Of a DNA stretch of 64,000 nt, positions 8,621-18,031 are shown one piece after another. Positions within the stretch are counted from its first letter, which is position 1. Every line of letters begins with the position of its first letter. This stretch comes from CAZOOK01 sp964581385 (lineage in GTDB: Bacteria > Pseudomonadota > Gammaproteobacteria > Nevskiales > Nevskiaceae): assembly GCA_964581385.1 (NCBI GenBank), contig CAZOOK010000001.1, forward strand, positions 186,001 to 250,000, written 5' to 3'. The notes under the pieces are model-generated. The model did not search any database. It saw only the letters and a list, made by a program, of their open reading frames with translations, and was not told where the DNA came from. A program made the position numbers and the translations under genes.

Positions 8621-10111
8621 ATGAAAATTATGGCCGAGGATGGGGTTTGGAAAGCGGGCTCATTGCTTGCACGCCGCGCAATGATTTTGCTCGCAACAGT
8701 ATTCAGCGCCTTTCTGGCGACCGGAAGTATCGGCGCTGTCGCCGCAACCGCACCGTTGCACAGCGGCAGGTGGCTTTTGGATTCGAGCGGACGTGTTCTG
8801 ATCGTTCACGGCACCAATGTCGTCAACAAGCTGGCTCCGTATACACCGCAGGCGCTTGGATTCGACGATGATGATGCCGCTTTCTTGCAGGAAAATGGAT
8901 TCAACGTTGTGCGGCTCGGAATCATCTGGGCGGCACTTGAGCCGCAGCCCGGCATATTCGACAGTGGCTATCTCGCGCAGATTGCCAAGATCGCGCAGAT
9001 ACTCGCCAATCACGGAATTTACACGCTCCTCGATTTTCATCAGGACGAATACAACGAAATATTCGGAGGTGAAGGATTCCCCGCCTGGGCAGTCCAGGCG
9101 GATGGCTTATCGCCGTTGTCGCCCGTTGTTCCTTTTCCCGGAGAGTATTACAAGGATCCCGCCGAGCAGGCCGCATGGAGCAATCTGCTCTCCGACAGCG
9201 TCGGACCAAACGGTATTGGTCTGCAGGAATACCTGGCCGACGCGGAGCAGTACGTGGCGAAGCGATTCGCGTCAGCCCCGATGGTGCTCGGATACGATGT
9301 GATCAACGAACCCAATGGCGGCTCGGAGACGAACGCCGATGCACTGATCGGAGCGATGGAGTTGAAGTTGATGAACGCCATTCGCACCGTGGATACCGTC
9401 CACATGGTCTTCTACGAACCGCAGGCGACGACTTTCCCACTGGTGGGGACATCTCTCCCGGCTTTCGACGTTGCCGACGCCGGAATGTCGTTCCACGACT
9501 ACTGCTTCGAACCGGGGAACCTCTCGGAATCACTATATAGAGCGGTATGCGGCTTTATTCTGAATGGAGCACAGGCCAAGGCGCTTTCCCGCTCGTCCTC
9601 TACTGGCGACGCGTTATTCATGACCGAGTTCGGATCCGGACAGCCTTATGTTCTTCAGATCGTTACTGGCTATGCGGACTCCAACATGATGTCATGGGCC
9701 AATTGGGCCTACTGCGCCTGCGGTGATCCAACCACTGCGATCAGTCCGGCATCTGCGGAGGGCCTCGTCATCAATCCTGCTGCGCCATTGATGGGAGCGA
9801 ACATCAATGCTGCCGCTCTTGTGGCGCTGGTTCGTCCGTACCCAGAGGCCGTAGCAGGTACGCCCACGAGTTGGTTCTTCAACACGACGACCGGCAAGTT
9901 CACACTTCATTATTCGACGACTCCCCCGGCCGGCGCCGTACTCATGGCTGGAGCGACCACCACTCTGTTTGTGCCGACTCTCCAATACCCCAATGGCTAC
10001 AAGGTCACCGTGTGGGGAGGGCACGTCGTATCCGGCGACGGAACACAAACGCTCGAAGTCGCTGCCAACACCGGCGTGAAGACAGTCACGGTCACCATTG
10101 CGGAAAAGTAG
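8621..10111 (+). CDS. Secreted glycoside hydrolase family 5 (endoglycoceramidase-like)
   Basis: A retaining glycosidase of family GH5. The TIM-barrel signatures are VVRLGIIWAALEPQPG (~97-112), LLDFHQDEYNE (~136-146), VINEPNGG with acid/base Glu230, and MTEFGSG with nucleophile Glu336. DFHQDxYNE-like text together with a C-terminal beta-sandwich (residues ~400-496) is typical of the endoglycoceramidase branch, which cleaves glycan from glycolipids. The exact substrate is inference. An uncleaved-looking basic start and hydrophobic residues ~20-43 form the export signal. A strong GGGGGAG ribosome site precedes the ATG. It follows the unknown secreted protein by 88 bases. Confidence 0.9.
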   Translation: MKIMAEDGVWKAGSLLARRAMILLATVFSAFLATGSIGAVAATAPLHSGRWLLDSSGRVLIVHGTNVVNKLAPYTPQALGFDDDDAAFLQENGFNVVRLGIIWAALEPQPGIFDSGYLAQIAKIAQILANHGIYTLLDFHQDEYNEIFGGEGFPAWAVQADGLSPLSPVVPFPGEYYKDPAEQAAWSNLLSDSVGPNGIGLQEYLADAEQYVAKRFASAPMVLGYDVINEPNGGSETNADALIGAMELKLMNAIRTVDTVHMVFYEPQATTFPLVGTSLPAFDVADAGMSFHDYCFEPGNLSESLYRAVCGFILNGAQAKALSRSSSTGDALFMTEFGSGQPYVLQIVTGYADSNMMSWANWAYCACGDPTTAISPASAEGLVINPAAPLMGANINAAALVALVRPYPEAVAGTPTSWFFNTTTGKFTLHYSTTPPAGAVLMAGATTTLFVPTLQYPNGYKVTVWGGHVVSGDGTQTLEVAANTGVKTVTVTIAEK

Positions 10112-10124
10112 ATCCTTATTGGTC

Positions 10125-10682
10125 CTACCAGAAATGCTGGTCGCAGGGACCTTCCCAGTGTTTGTAGTTATCCATCAGGAAACGGATGAATGCGTCCGTG
10201 AAGACACTCGGACCGTCACCGACTTTCGTTAACTGTCCGTTTACGATCGTCAAGTGGCATTCCTGCAGAAGCAGTTCTTTTACGAGCGGATGTCTGATTC
10301 TTTCGAAGATGTAGTACTGCCAGGCTTTCCAGGTGTCATCCAACCGCGGCGAGCGCGAGCCATAAGCTGCAAAGATCTCATCGAACAGATTGAGGTAGTA
10401 ATAGGCGAATGATTTGAGCTTCACGACATTCACCGAGAGCGGCGTTGTTGCGAAGTAATCCGCCACAGGCCGGGTGGTTAGCTTGAGGAACGCTTCGAAG
10501 TCCGCCGCGTTGCCCATAATAAGCTTGTCGAAATCGTAGAGCCGATCAGTCAGCTTCGACGACAGTGACTTTCGGTTGACCTGATATGAGGCGATCGCCG
10601 CCATCGCCGAGAAGGCGGCGGCAATCGCGCTGTAAGTGGCGGGTTCGCTGAGCAGATTTTTTACTGTATCCGAGATACACAT
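10125..10682 (-). CDS. Hypothetical protein with one N-terminal membrane segment
   Basis: I do not recognise the family. From ATG 10682 the product is 185 residues. It has a hydrophobic segment near residues 15-35 (TYSAIAAAFSAMAAIASY) and then a soluble helical domain rich in aromatic residues (SFAYYYLNLFDEIF, WKAWQYYIFERI). The frame extends upstream to 10874, but that part is arginine-rich and runs into the glycine riboswitch region, so it is not coding. A clear AGGGGAA ribosome site stands upstream of 10682. It converges with the GH5 gene and diverges from the gcv operon. Confidence 0.65.
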   Translation of the reverse strand: MCISDTVKNLLSEPATYSAIAAAFSAMAAIASYQVNRKSLSSKLTDRLYDFDKLIMGNAADFEAFLKLTTRPVADYFATTPLSVNVVKLKSFAYYYLNLFDEIFAAYGSRSPRLDDTWKAWQYYIFERIRHPLVKELLLQECHLTIVNGQLTKVGDGPSVFTDAFIRFLMDNYKHWEGPCDQHFW

Positions 10683-10825
10683 CAGAAGATTCCCCTGGTA
10701 TTGCCGGCCGATTCGCGAAGAGTAATCCGATCGCCGCCATTTGGCTTGCCGAGCGGCCGCCGCCCGGCGCTCGCCAGCGCCGGCGCGGGCAGGTATATTG
10801 AGCCTAGATTTTCCAGCATAAGCAT

Positions 10826-11016
10826 CGCGTGAGAGACCGCCCCGGCTGTTACGGGCGCGGCGCCGAAGGCGCAAATTCGCCCGGAATCGCTCAGGCAGAA
10901 GGAACGCGATGGCACGCTGACTCTGGAGAGCGGCCCGCGTTCAACCGCGTGCCCACCGATGGGGCAGAAGTCCGGCAACGGACTTGAAACTCTCAGGTTC
11001 CCGGACAGAGGCAGGG
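10826..11016 (+). promoter_or_regulatory. Tandem glycine riboswitch upstream of gcvT
   Basis: Two glycine aptamers lie head to tail. The first runs from GCGTGAGAGACCGCC near 10826, through CGCCGAAGGCGCAA at 10861-10874, to GCTCAGGCAGAAGGAACG near 10889-10906. The second runs from CTCTGGAGAGCGG at 10921, through CACCGATGGGGCAGA near 10954, to AACTCTCAGG at 10988-10997 and GGACAGAGG near 11003. These blocks match the conserved GAGAG, GCCGAAGGNGCAA and CTCAGG positions of the gcvT riboswitch class. It sits ~70 bases before gcvT and is expected to turn the operon on when glycine is high. Confidence 0.93.
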
Positions 11017-11083
11017 CGGACAGGCTGCGCGCCGGCGACGTTTTTGCCGGATGGATGGATCTTAACCTCTTGTCCAGGAACGC

Positions 11084-12166
11084 ATGTTGAAAAGAACTCC
11101 GTTGTACGCCGAGCATGTTGCGCTCGGTGCCAAGCTGGTCGATTTCGCTGGCTGGGACATGCCGATTCACTATGGCTCGCAGCTCGAGGAGCATCATGCG
11201 GTGCGCAGCGATGTCGGCATGTTCGACGTCGCCCATATGGCCGCCGTGGATCTGCACGGCGCGCGAACCCGCGAATTTCTGCGCCGTCTGCTGGCGAACG
11301 ATGTGGCGCGGCTCACCGTGCCCGGCAAGGCGCTTTATGCCTGCATGCTCAACGCCGAGGCGGGCGTCATCGACGATCTTATTGTCTATTTCATCGCTGA
11401 CGGGCATTTCCGTCTCGTCGTCAACGCTGGCACCACCGACAAGGATCTGGCGTGGCTTCGGCCGAAAGCGGCGGAGTTCGGTGTGGAGGTTTGCCATCGC
11501 ACCGACCTCGGCATTCTCGCCGTACAAGGATCGCGTGCACGCGTGAAAGTAGCGTCGCTGCTGCCTACCGGCATGGGCGAGAAACTGCTTGAGATCACGC
11601 CGTTCAACGCAATCTGGGTCGGCGAGGATTTCGCGGCGCGCACCGGCTACACCGGCGAGGATGGCTGCGAACTGATCCTGCCGAACGAGGTGATCGTCGA
11701 AGTCTGGCGGCGGTTACTTGCCGATGGCGTGCGTCCTTGCGGACTCGGTGCGCGCGATACCTTGCGGCTCGAAGCCGGCATGAATCTTTATGGGCAGGAC
11801 ATGGACGAGAACGTGTCGCCGCTGGAATGCGGACTGGCGTGGACGGTTGCCTGGGAGCCGCGCGACCGTGATTTCATCGGTCGCGCCGCGCTCGAAAAGC
11901 AGCGCGCGGCGCCGCAGCGGAAGATGGTCAGCCTGGTTCTCGATGAGCGTGGCGTGTTGCGCGCGCATCAGAAAATCCGTTCCGCGAACGGACTATTCGG
12001 CGAAACCAGCAGCGGCGGGTTCGCGCCGACGATGAAGCGTTCGGTGGCGTTCGCGCGCGTGCCGGTGGGGGCTGCGGCGCCGTTCGAAGTCGAAATCCGC
12101 GGGCAATGGCTCCCGGTGCGCGAAGTCAAAGCGCCGTTTGTGCGCAATGGCAAAGTTCTTGTGTGA
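11084..12166 (+). CDS. gcvT: Aminomethyltransferase, glycine cleavage T protein
   Basis: The T protein moves the methylene group from aminomethyl-lipoyl H protein to tetrahydrofolate and releases ammonia. The 360-residue product shows the family pattern: LVDFAGWDMPIHYGS near the start, the VGMFDVAHM segment, a GYTGEDGCE block in the middle and the C-terminal LRLEAGMNLYGQDM region. Length is normal. It is the first gene after the glycine riboswitch, and gcvH follows after 67 bases. The start ATG is conserved in position with homologues. Confidence 0.97.
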   Translation: MLKRTPLYAEHVALGAKLVDFAGWDMPIHYGSQLEEHHAVRSDVGMFDVAHMAAVDLHGARTREFLRRLLANDVARLTVPGKALYACMLNAEAGVIDDLIVYFIADGHFRLVVNAGTTDKDLAWLRPKAAEFGVEVCHRTDLGILAVQGSRARVKVASLLPTGMGEKLLEITPFNAIWVGEDFAARTGYTGEDGCELILPNEVIVEVWRRLLADGVRPCGLGARDTLRLEAGMNLYGQDMDENVSPLECGLAWTVAWEPRDRDFIGRAALEKQRAAPQRKMVSLVLDERGVLRAHQKIRSANGLFGETSSGGFAPTMKRSVAFARVPVGAAAPFEVEIRGQWLPVREVKAPFVRNGKVLV

Positions 12167-12233
12167 ATCCCTTGTATAAATCCGGTTTGATTCAGACCTG
12201 GACTGAAAACCGATCAATGAAGGAAGCGAATTG

Positions 12234-12623
12234 ATGAGCAACATTCCGACCGACCTCAAGTACTTGAAATCTCATGAGTGGGCGAAGAAGCTACCCGATG
12301 GCAGCGTATTGGTGGGCATCACCGACCATGCACAGCAACAGCTTGGCGATCTGGTGTTCGTCGAAGTCCCCAAAGCAGGGCGCAAACTTTCAGCCGGCGA
12401 CGCCTGTGCGGTGGTGGAGTCAGTGAAGGCGGCGTCAGACGTATACGCGCCGTTGGCCGGTGAGGTGATCGAATCCAATTCCCTGCTCGCTGACGCACCG
12501 GAAACGCTCAACAGCGATCCTTACGGCAAAGGCTGGCTGTGGAAATTGAAGCCGGCAAATCCGGCGGAATTCGAAACCCTGCTCGATGCTGCCGGGTATC
12601 GGAAGATCGTCGAAGCGGTCTGA
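12234..12623 (+). CDS. gcvH: Glycine cleavage H protein
   Basis: This lipoyl carrier protein shuttles the aminomethyl group between P, T and L proteins. The lipoylation site is Lys65 in VVESVKAASD, inside the usual hybrid motif, and the length (129 residues) is normal. I chose ATG 12234 over the adjacent in-frame TTG 12231 because AAGGAAG stands ~7 bases upstream. gcvPA starts 16 bases after its stop. Confidence 0.97.
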   Translation: MSNIPTDLKYLKSHEWAKKLPDGSVLVGITDHAQQQLGDLVFVEVPKAGRKLSAGDACAVVESVKAASDVYAPLAGEVIESNSLLADAPETLNSDPYGKGWLWKLKPANPAEFETLLDAAGYRKIVEAV

Positions 12624-12639
12624 TAGGCCCTAATCCACC

Positions 12640-14004
12640 ATGCCTTTCATTCCGCATACAGAACCTGAAATCCGCGACATGCTCGCGGCGATCGGCGCGC
12701 CAAGCATTGAAGCGCTGTTCGACGAAATTCCGCCGGAGTTGCGCTGCGATGGCCTGCGACAGATCCCGGAGGGCGTTCCGGAGATGGAAATCGCGCGCAT
12801 CATGCGCACGCGCGCGCGTCGCGACGGCAGCCTGCTGAACTTCTGCGGCGCCGGTGCCTATGAGCACCATATTCCGGCGGCGGTATGGGAAATCACCACG
12901 CGCGGCGAGTTCTATTCGGCTTATACACCGTACCAGGCCGAAGCCAGTCAGGGCACGCTGCAGCTGCTATACGAGTTCCAGAGCATGATGTGCGCGTTGA
13001 CCGGCATGGAGGTCAGCAACGCGTCGCTGTACGACGGTGCTTCGGCGCTGGCCGAAGCATTGTTGATGGCGGTGCGCGCCAACGGCGAAAGCTCGTCGCG
13101 GCGTGTATTGATGCCGAAGACCGTGCATCCGCTGTATCGCTCGGCGGTGCGCGCGCTGACGGAAGCACAGGGAATCGAGCTGATCCCGGTCGACTACGAT
13201 CCGGAGTCCGGCCGTACGCTGCCGACTGCGCTGGGTTTGTACGCGGGGCACGACATCGCCGCCGTCGTGATTCCGCAACCGAATTTTTTCGGCGTGCTGG
13301 AAGATGTTGACGCGTTGACTGACTGGGCGCATGCGAACAAGGCGCTGGCGGTCGCGGTCGTCAATCCGATGTCTCTGGCAGTGTTGAAGCCGCCGGGCGA
13401 GTGGGGCGGCACGGGCGGCGCGGATATCGTCTGCGGCGAGGGCCAGCCGCTGGGTGTTCCGTTATCCTCGGGCGGGCCTTATTTCGGCTTCCTGACTGCA
13501 AAGCAGACGCTAGTGCGGCAAATGCCCGGCCGTATCGTCGGACGCACGGTCGATATCGACGGACGACCGGGGTTTACGCTGACGCTGCAAGCGCGCGAAC
13601 AGCATATCCGCCGGTCCAAGGCGACCTCGAATATCTGCACCAACCAAGGCCTGCTGGTCACCGCGGCAACCATCTACATGTCGCTGCTGGGGGCCGAAGG
13701 CTTGGCGCGCGTCGCCGCCAGCTCAATGGCCCATGTGCGCACGCTGGTCGGGCGGCTGTGTGCGGTGCCAGGGGTTGAAGGGGTATTCTCCGGAGAAGTG
13801 TTCCACGAATCGGTTATCCGCTTGCCCAAACTGCCGCAGAAGGTGCTGGAATCGCTGGCTTCCGCCGGAATACTGGGCGGATACGACGTTTCAGGGCATT
13901 ATCCTGAATTGGGGAATGCGTTGCTGATATGTGCAACCGAAACCCGGACGAACGATGACTTTCTGCGTTACGCGGATGGGCTGCGCCGCGCGCTGAATAG
14001 TTAG
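12640..14004 (+). CDS. gcvPA: Glycine dehydrogenase (decarboxylating) subunit 1
   Basis: This is the N-terminal half of P protein encoded as a separate subunit. It pairs with gcvPB downstream to decarboxylate glycine and load the methylamine group onto lipoyl-H. Typical blocks are CGAGAYEHHIPAAVWEI, FYSAYTPYQAEASQGTLQ, NASLYDGASALAEA and TSNICTNQGLL. The length (454 residues) fits. The catalytic PLP lysine is in subunit 2. It lies directly after gcvH. Confidence 0.97.
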   Translation: MPFIPHTEPEIRDMLAAIGAPSIEALFDEIPPELRCDGLRQIPEGVPEMEIARIMRTRARRDGSLLNFCGAGAYEHHIPAAVWEITTRGEFYSAYTPYQAEASQGTLQLLYEFQSMMCALTGMEVSNASLYDGASALAEALLMAVRANGESSSRRVLMPKTVHPLYRSAVRALTEAQGIELIPVDYDPESGRTLPTALGLYAGHDIAAVVIPQPNFFGVLEDVDALTDWAHANKALAVAVVNPMSLAVLKPPGEWGGTGGADIVCGEGQPLGVPLSSGGPYFGFLTAKQTLVRQMPGRIVGRTVDIDGRPGFTLTLQAREQHIRRSKATSNICTNQGLLVTAATIYMSLLGAEGLARVAASSMAHVRTLVGRLCAVPGVEGVFSGEVFHESVIRLPKLPQKVLESLASAGILGGYDVSGHYPELGNALLICATETRTNDDFLRYADGLRRALNS

Positions 14005-14040
14005 CGCCCTTGCAATAGCCGAAAACTAAAGAGGAGCCTC

Positions 14041-14541
14041 ATGCCTACCATTACCTTACGCGGTACGCCGACGCGGGTTGTTGGAGAGATTCCGAAGCCG
14101 GGCACCGTCGCGCCGGTGTTTCGTCTGGTGTCAAAGGAGCTCAAGGACACTTTTCTGCACGATTTCGCGGGCAAGCGGAAAGTGCTTAACGTCTTTCCGT
14201 CAGTCGATACGCCGACCTGCGCGATTTCCGTGCAGAAATTCAATCAGCGCGCCGCGGATCTGCCGAATGCTGTCGTGCTATGCATTTCCTCGGATTTGCC
14301 GTTCGCACAAGCTCGGTTCTGCGGCGCCAACAGCATCAGCAACGTGGTCATGCTGTCGATGATGCGCGGCCGTAATTTCTCCAAAGATTACGGCCTGCTG
14401 ATCGGTGACGGACCGCTGATGGGGCTTTCGGCGCGGGCGGTCATCGTCCTCGACGAGAGCAACATGGTGCTGTACTCCGAGCTGGTGCCCGAACTGGCCA
14501 ACCAGCCCAATTACGATGCCGTCATCAAAGCGCTGGGATGA
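14041..14541 (+). CDS. tpx: Thiol peroxidase (Tpx-type atypical 2-Cys peroxiredoxin)
   Basis: Tpx reduces hydroperoxides with electrons from thioredoxin. The peroxidatic Cys60 sits in PSVDTPTCA and the resolving Cys94 in ARFCGA, matching the Cys61/Cys95 spacing of the E. coli enzyme. The length of 166 residues is normal. A GGAG ribosome site precedes the ATG. The gene lies between gcvPA and gcvPB in the same direction with gaps of 36 and 13 bases, so it is almost certainly co-transcribed with the glycine-cleavage genes. Confidence 0.95.
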   Translation: MPTITLRGTPTRVVGEIPKPGTVAPVFRLVSKELKDTFLHDFAGKRKVLNVFPSVDTPTCAISVQKFNQRAADLPNAVVLCISSDLPFAQARFCGANSISNVVMLSMMRGRNFSKDYGLLIGDGPLMGLSARAVIVLDESNMVLYSELVPELANQPNYDAVIKALG

Positions 14542-14554
14542 GGAGATATTCCTG

Positions 14555-16057
14555 ATGTCCGTGACAAAGGTGCCGGCAGGAAAGGGTGCGTCCTCATCTG
14601 CGCCCGAGCCCTTGATATTCGAAGTTTCCCGGGACGGCCGCAGGGCGATGGCGCAGAGTCCCGGCGCCGTGGCGCTCCCGCCGGTTCCGGAAGCATTGCG
14701 TCGCAAGACCGCACCGGCGCTGCCGCAGGTTTCCGAATTGCAGGCAGTGCGCCACTTTACGCGGCTGTCGCGGCTGAACTTCAGCATCGATACGCATTTC
14801 TACCCGCTCGGCAGTTGCACGATGAAATACAACCCGCGTGCCTGTAACACGCTGGCGATGCTGCCGGAGTTTCTTGGTCACCATCCGCTGACGCCCGAAT
14901 TTCACAGCCAGGGCGTGCTCGCCTGTTTGTATGAATTGCAGGAAATCCTGTGCAATGTCACCGGCATGGCTGGCGTTTCGCTGACGCCGATGGCGGGCGC
15001 GCAAGGCGAGTTTGCCGGCGTGGCGATGATCCGTGCCTACCATCGCGCACGCAGGGATTCCGCACGCACCGAGATCATCTGTCCGGATGCCGCGCACGGT
15101 ACCAATCCGGCGACCGCGACAATGCTGGGTATGACGGTACGCGAGATTCCGACGCTGCCGTCCGGTGACGTCGATCTCGATGCGCTACGGGCGGCGGTCG
15201 GTCCGAAGACGGCCGGTATCATGCTGACCAACCCTTCCACCCTGGGCGTGTTCGAGCGTCGCATCAAAACCATTGCGGAGATTGTGCACAAGGCCGGTGG
15301 CCTGCTGTATTACGACGGTGCCAACCTCAACGCGATTCTCGGCAAGGTACGGCCGGGCGACATGGGTTTCGATGTCATCCACATGAATCTGCACAAGACT
15401 TTCAGCACGCCGCACGGCGGCGGCGGTCCCGGTGCGGGCGCAGTCGGCGTCAGCGAGCGACTGCGGCCGTTCTTGCCGATTCCGGTCGTCGGGCTGGAGG
15501 GCGATGGTTACAAATGGCTCGACGAGAACGACTTGCCGCAGAGCATCGGCCGGCTATCGGCGTTCATGGGCAATGCCGGCGTGCTGCTGCGTGCCTATAT
15601 TTACGCACGGCTGCTCGGCCGCGAAGGCATGCACCGCGTCGGCGAATTCGCCACCCTCAACGCCAATTACCTCGCTGCGCGATTGCGCGAACATGGTTTC
15701 GATCTCGCGTTTCCAGCGCGCCGCGCCAGCCACGAGTTCATCATCACGCTGAAGCGCCAGAAGCAGGAAATCGAGCTCACCGCGACCGACGTTGCCAAGC
15801 GGCTGCTTGATTACGGTTATCACGCGCCGACGATTTATTTCCCGCTGCTGGTGCCGGAATGCCTGCTGATCGAGCCGACTGAAACCGAGGACAAGGAAAC
15901 GCTCGATGCTTTTATCGATGCACTTTGCGCGATCTGGGAGGAAGCGAAAGCGGATATCGCCATGCTCAAAGGCGCACCTTATACGATGCCGGTGCGCCGC
16001 CTCGACGATGTGCGCGCGGCGCGGCAGCTCGATGTACGCTATCAGCCCGTGCGCTGA
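14555..16057 (+). CDS. gcvPB: Glycine dehydrogenase (decarboxylating) subunit 2
   Basis: This is the catalytic half of the split P protein. The PLP-binding lysine is Lys281 in MNLHKTFSTPHGGGGPG. Other family marks are HFYPLGSCTMKYNPR near the N terminus and the MAGAQGEFAG block. The frame is open from 14516 inside tpx. ATG 14555 has GAGGAG 8-9 bases upstream and gives a product of 500 residues, which suits the family. It completes the decarboxylase encoded by gcvPA, and a PfkB kinase follows 47 bases later. Confidence 0.96.
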   Translation: MSVTKVPAGKGASSSAPEPLIFEVSRDGRRAMAQSPGAVALPPVPEALRRKTAPALPQVSELQAVRHFTRLSRLNFSIDTHFYPLGSCTMKYNPRACNTLAMLPEFLGHHPLTPEFHSQGVLACLYELQEILCNVTGMAGVSLTPMAGAQGEFAGVAMIRAYHRARRDSARTEIICPDAAHGTNPATATMLGMTVREIPTLPSGDVDLDALRAAVGPKTAGIMLTNPSTLGVFERRIKTIAEIVHKAGGLLYYDGANLNAILGKVRPGDMGFDVIHMNLHKTFSTPHGGGGPGAGAVGVSERLRPFLPIPVVGLEGDGYKWLDENDLPQSIGRLSAFMGNAGVLLRAYIYARLLGREGMHRVGEFATLNANYLAARLREHGFDLAFPARRASHEFIITLKRQKQEIELTATDVAKRLLDYGYHAPTIYFPLLVPECLLIEPTETEDKETLDAFIDALCAIWEEAKADIAMLKGAPYTMPVRRLDDVRAARQLDVRYQPVR

Positions 16058-16104
16058 CTGTGCACTGAGATTCCTTAACCCTCTTTTCGAGAAGAATCGT
16101 CTCA

Positions 16105-17037
16105 ATGTCTGCACTGATCTGCGGTTCCATGGCTTACGACACCATCATGGTGTTTTCCGGCCAGTTCAAGAACGAAATTCTGCCGGACAAGGTGCATATC
16201 CTGAACGTGTCGTTTCTCGTGCCGGAACTGCGGCGCGAGTTCGGCGGCACGGCCGGCAATATCGCCTACAACTTGGCGATGCTCGGCGGCGATGCACTGC
16301 CGATGGCGACGGTCGGCAAGGATTTCGATGCTTACGTGGCTTGGCTCAATCAGATCAAAATTCCGCGCGCATACCTGAAAATCATCCCCGAGGCCTACAC
16401 CGCGCAGGCCTATATCACCACTGACATGGATGACAACCAGATCACTGCGTTTCATCCAGGCGCGATGAACTTCGCGCATACACAGGACATCGTCACCAAG
16501 GGCGTCAAGCTCGGCTCGATTTCTCCCGATGGTCGCGACGGCATGATCCTGCATGCGAGCCAGTTCGCGGAAGCGGGCATCCCATTCATCTTCGATCCGG
16601 GGCAGGGGCTGCCGATGTTCAACGGGGAAGAGCTGAAAGATTTCATCGACAAGGCGACTTACATCGCGGTTAACGACTACGAGTCGGAAGTGATGATGCA
16701 GCGTACCGATCTGAGCCTGAAGCAGATCGCCGAACGCGTCGAGGCACTGATTGTCACGCGCGGCAGTAAGGGTTCGCATGTGTTCTCGAAAGGCAAGGTC
16801 TACGAAATCCCATGCGCGCATGCGCATTCTCTGGCCGATCCGACCGGTTGCGGCGATGCGTATCGCGGCGGATTGCTGTTTGGAATCTTGCGTGGCATGG
16901 ATTGGGAAACCAGTGGTCGCTGTGCCTCGCTGCTGGGCGCGATCAAGATCGAGCGGCCGGGTCCGCAGAATCACCGTGTGACGCAAGAGCAGTTTCACGA
17001 GCGCTTCCGCAGCGAATTCCGCTACGACTTCAGCTGA
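16105..17037 (+). CDS. PfkB-family sugar/nucleoside kinase (probably adenosine kinase)
   Basis: This ribokinase-fold kinase has the N-terminal GGTAGNIAYNLAMLGG motif (PfkB signature 1) and the C-terminal DPTGCGDAYRGG motif (signature 2) with catalytic base Asp251. The length of 310 residues is typical. The sequence style resembles proteins annotated as adenosine kinase in proteobacteria, but substrate assignment is inference. It follows gcvPB by 47 bases in the same direction and may be part of that transcript, linking one-carbon metabolism with nucleoside salvage. Confidence 0.85.
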   Translation: MSALICGSMAYDTIMVFSGQFKNEILPDKVHILNVSFLVPELRREFGGTAGNIAYNLAMLGGDALPMATVGKDFDAYVAWLNQIKIPRAYLKIIPEAYTAQAYITTDMDDNQITAFHPGAMNFAHTQDIVTKGVKLGSISPDGRDGMILHASQFAEAGIPFIFDPGQGLPMFNGEELKDFIDKATYIAVNDYESEVMMQRTDLSLKQIAERVEALIVTRGSKGSHVFSKGKVYEIPCAHAHSLADPTGCGDAYRGGLLFGILRGMDWETSGRCASLLGAIKIERPGPQNHRVTQEQFHERFRSEFRYDFS

Positions 17038-17205
17038 TTCTCGAATCGTTTCCCTCCGCCGGGTCGATGTGCATCCGACGCATGTCGTGTTCGCCTGAAA
17101 AAATCCGTTCTCATTCGCAAGAACATATACGGAACCACTGATTGCGAACGGCGTGTTCGTCCAGTGGTCCGCATACGATTTTTATCCATAGCAGGGAGAA
17201 GCATC

Positions 17206-17997
17206 ATGGCTAAAGCCACCAAGAAAACCGTCGAAACGCGCGAAATCAAGTATTACGGTTGGAGCCCCGATCTTCCCGACTACCGCGATCATCTCTACAG
17301 CGCGGTTCACAAGGTTCGGGCGACGCTGCCTTCGAAGATCGATCTGCGTCCCGGCTGTTCGCCAGTCGAGGATCAGGGGGCACTCGGCAGCTGCACCGCC
17401 AACGCGCTTGTAGGCGCGCTCGAATATCTGGAAATCAAGGATGGAGCCACGTTTGCCGATCTGAGCCGGCTGTTTGTGTACTACAACGAGCGGGTCATCG
17501 AACACAGCGTGGGGCAGGATAGTGGCGCTCTCATCCGCGACGGGATTAAAACGCTGGCGAAGCTGGGTGTTTGCTCGGAAGCGAAGTGGCCGTACACCAT
17601 CTCCAAGTTCACATCAAAGCCACCCGCGGCTTGCTACAAAGAAGCGCTCAAGCATCAAATCACCTCGTATCAACGCCTGGAAACGGTCAATGATATGCGC
17701 GCCTGCCTCGCCAGCGGTTACCCGTTCGTATTCGGCTTCACTGTGTACGAGAGCTTCGAGTCCCCGACTGTGGCCAAGACCGGTGTGGTCAACATGCCGA
17801 AAAAGAGTGAGAAGACGCTTGGCGGTCATGCGGTGGTCGGTGTTGGTTACGATGACTCCAAGAAGCGCTTCACCGTCCGCAATTCCTGGGGTCCGAATTG
17901 GGGTATGAGCGGCTATTTCACGATTCCATACGACTACCTCGGAGATCGCAATCTGTCGGACGACTTCTGGACGATCCGTCGCGGCAAGAATATGTAG
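17206..17997 (+). CDS. Papain-family (C1) cysteine peptidase without export signal
   Basis: The catalytic set of the papain fold is complete: oxyanion Gln57 and nucleophile Cys63 in EDQGALGSCTANA, His208 in GGHAVVGVGY and Asn226 in RNSWGPNWG. The protein is 263 residues, starting at ATG 17206 behind AGGGAGA. It has only ~45 residues before the mature-like domain (YYGWSPDLPDYRD motif, seen in the bacterial C1 group). I see no signal peptide and no long inhibitory propeptide, so the enzyme may work in the cytoplasm or leave by another route. A strong terminator follows at 18032, which suggests a single-gene transcript. Confidence 0.9.
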   Translation: MAKATKKTVETREIKYYGWSPDLPDYRDHLYSAVHKVRATLPSKIDLRPGCSPVEDQGALGSCTANALVGALEYLEIKDGATFADLSRLFVYYNERVIEHSVGQDSGALIRDGIKTLAKLGVCSEAKWPYTISKFTSKPPAACYKEALKHQITSYQRLETVNDMRACLASGYPFVFGFTVYESFESPTVAKTGVVNMPKKSEKTLGGHAVVGVGYDDSKKRFTVRNSWGPNWGMSGYFTIPYDYLGDRNLSDDFWTIRRGKNM

Positions 17998-18031
17998 GGC
18001 TGCTCGCAGCGATTTTTATTGATTGGATACA

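Noticed and set aside
16102..16998. Minus-strand open frame of 298 codons antisense to the PfkB kinase
   Set aside because: The translation is Arg/His-rich shadow sequence, while the plus strand encodes a complete PfkB protein with both signatures.
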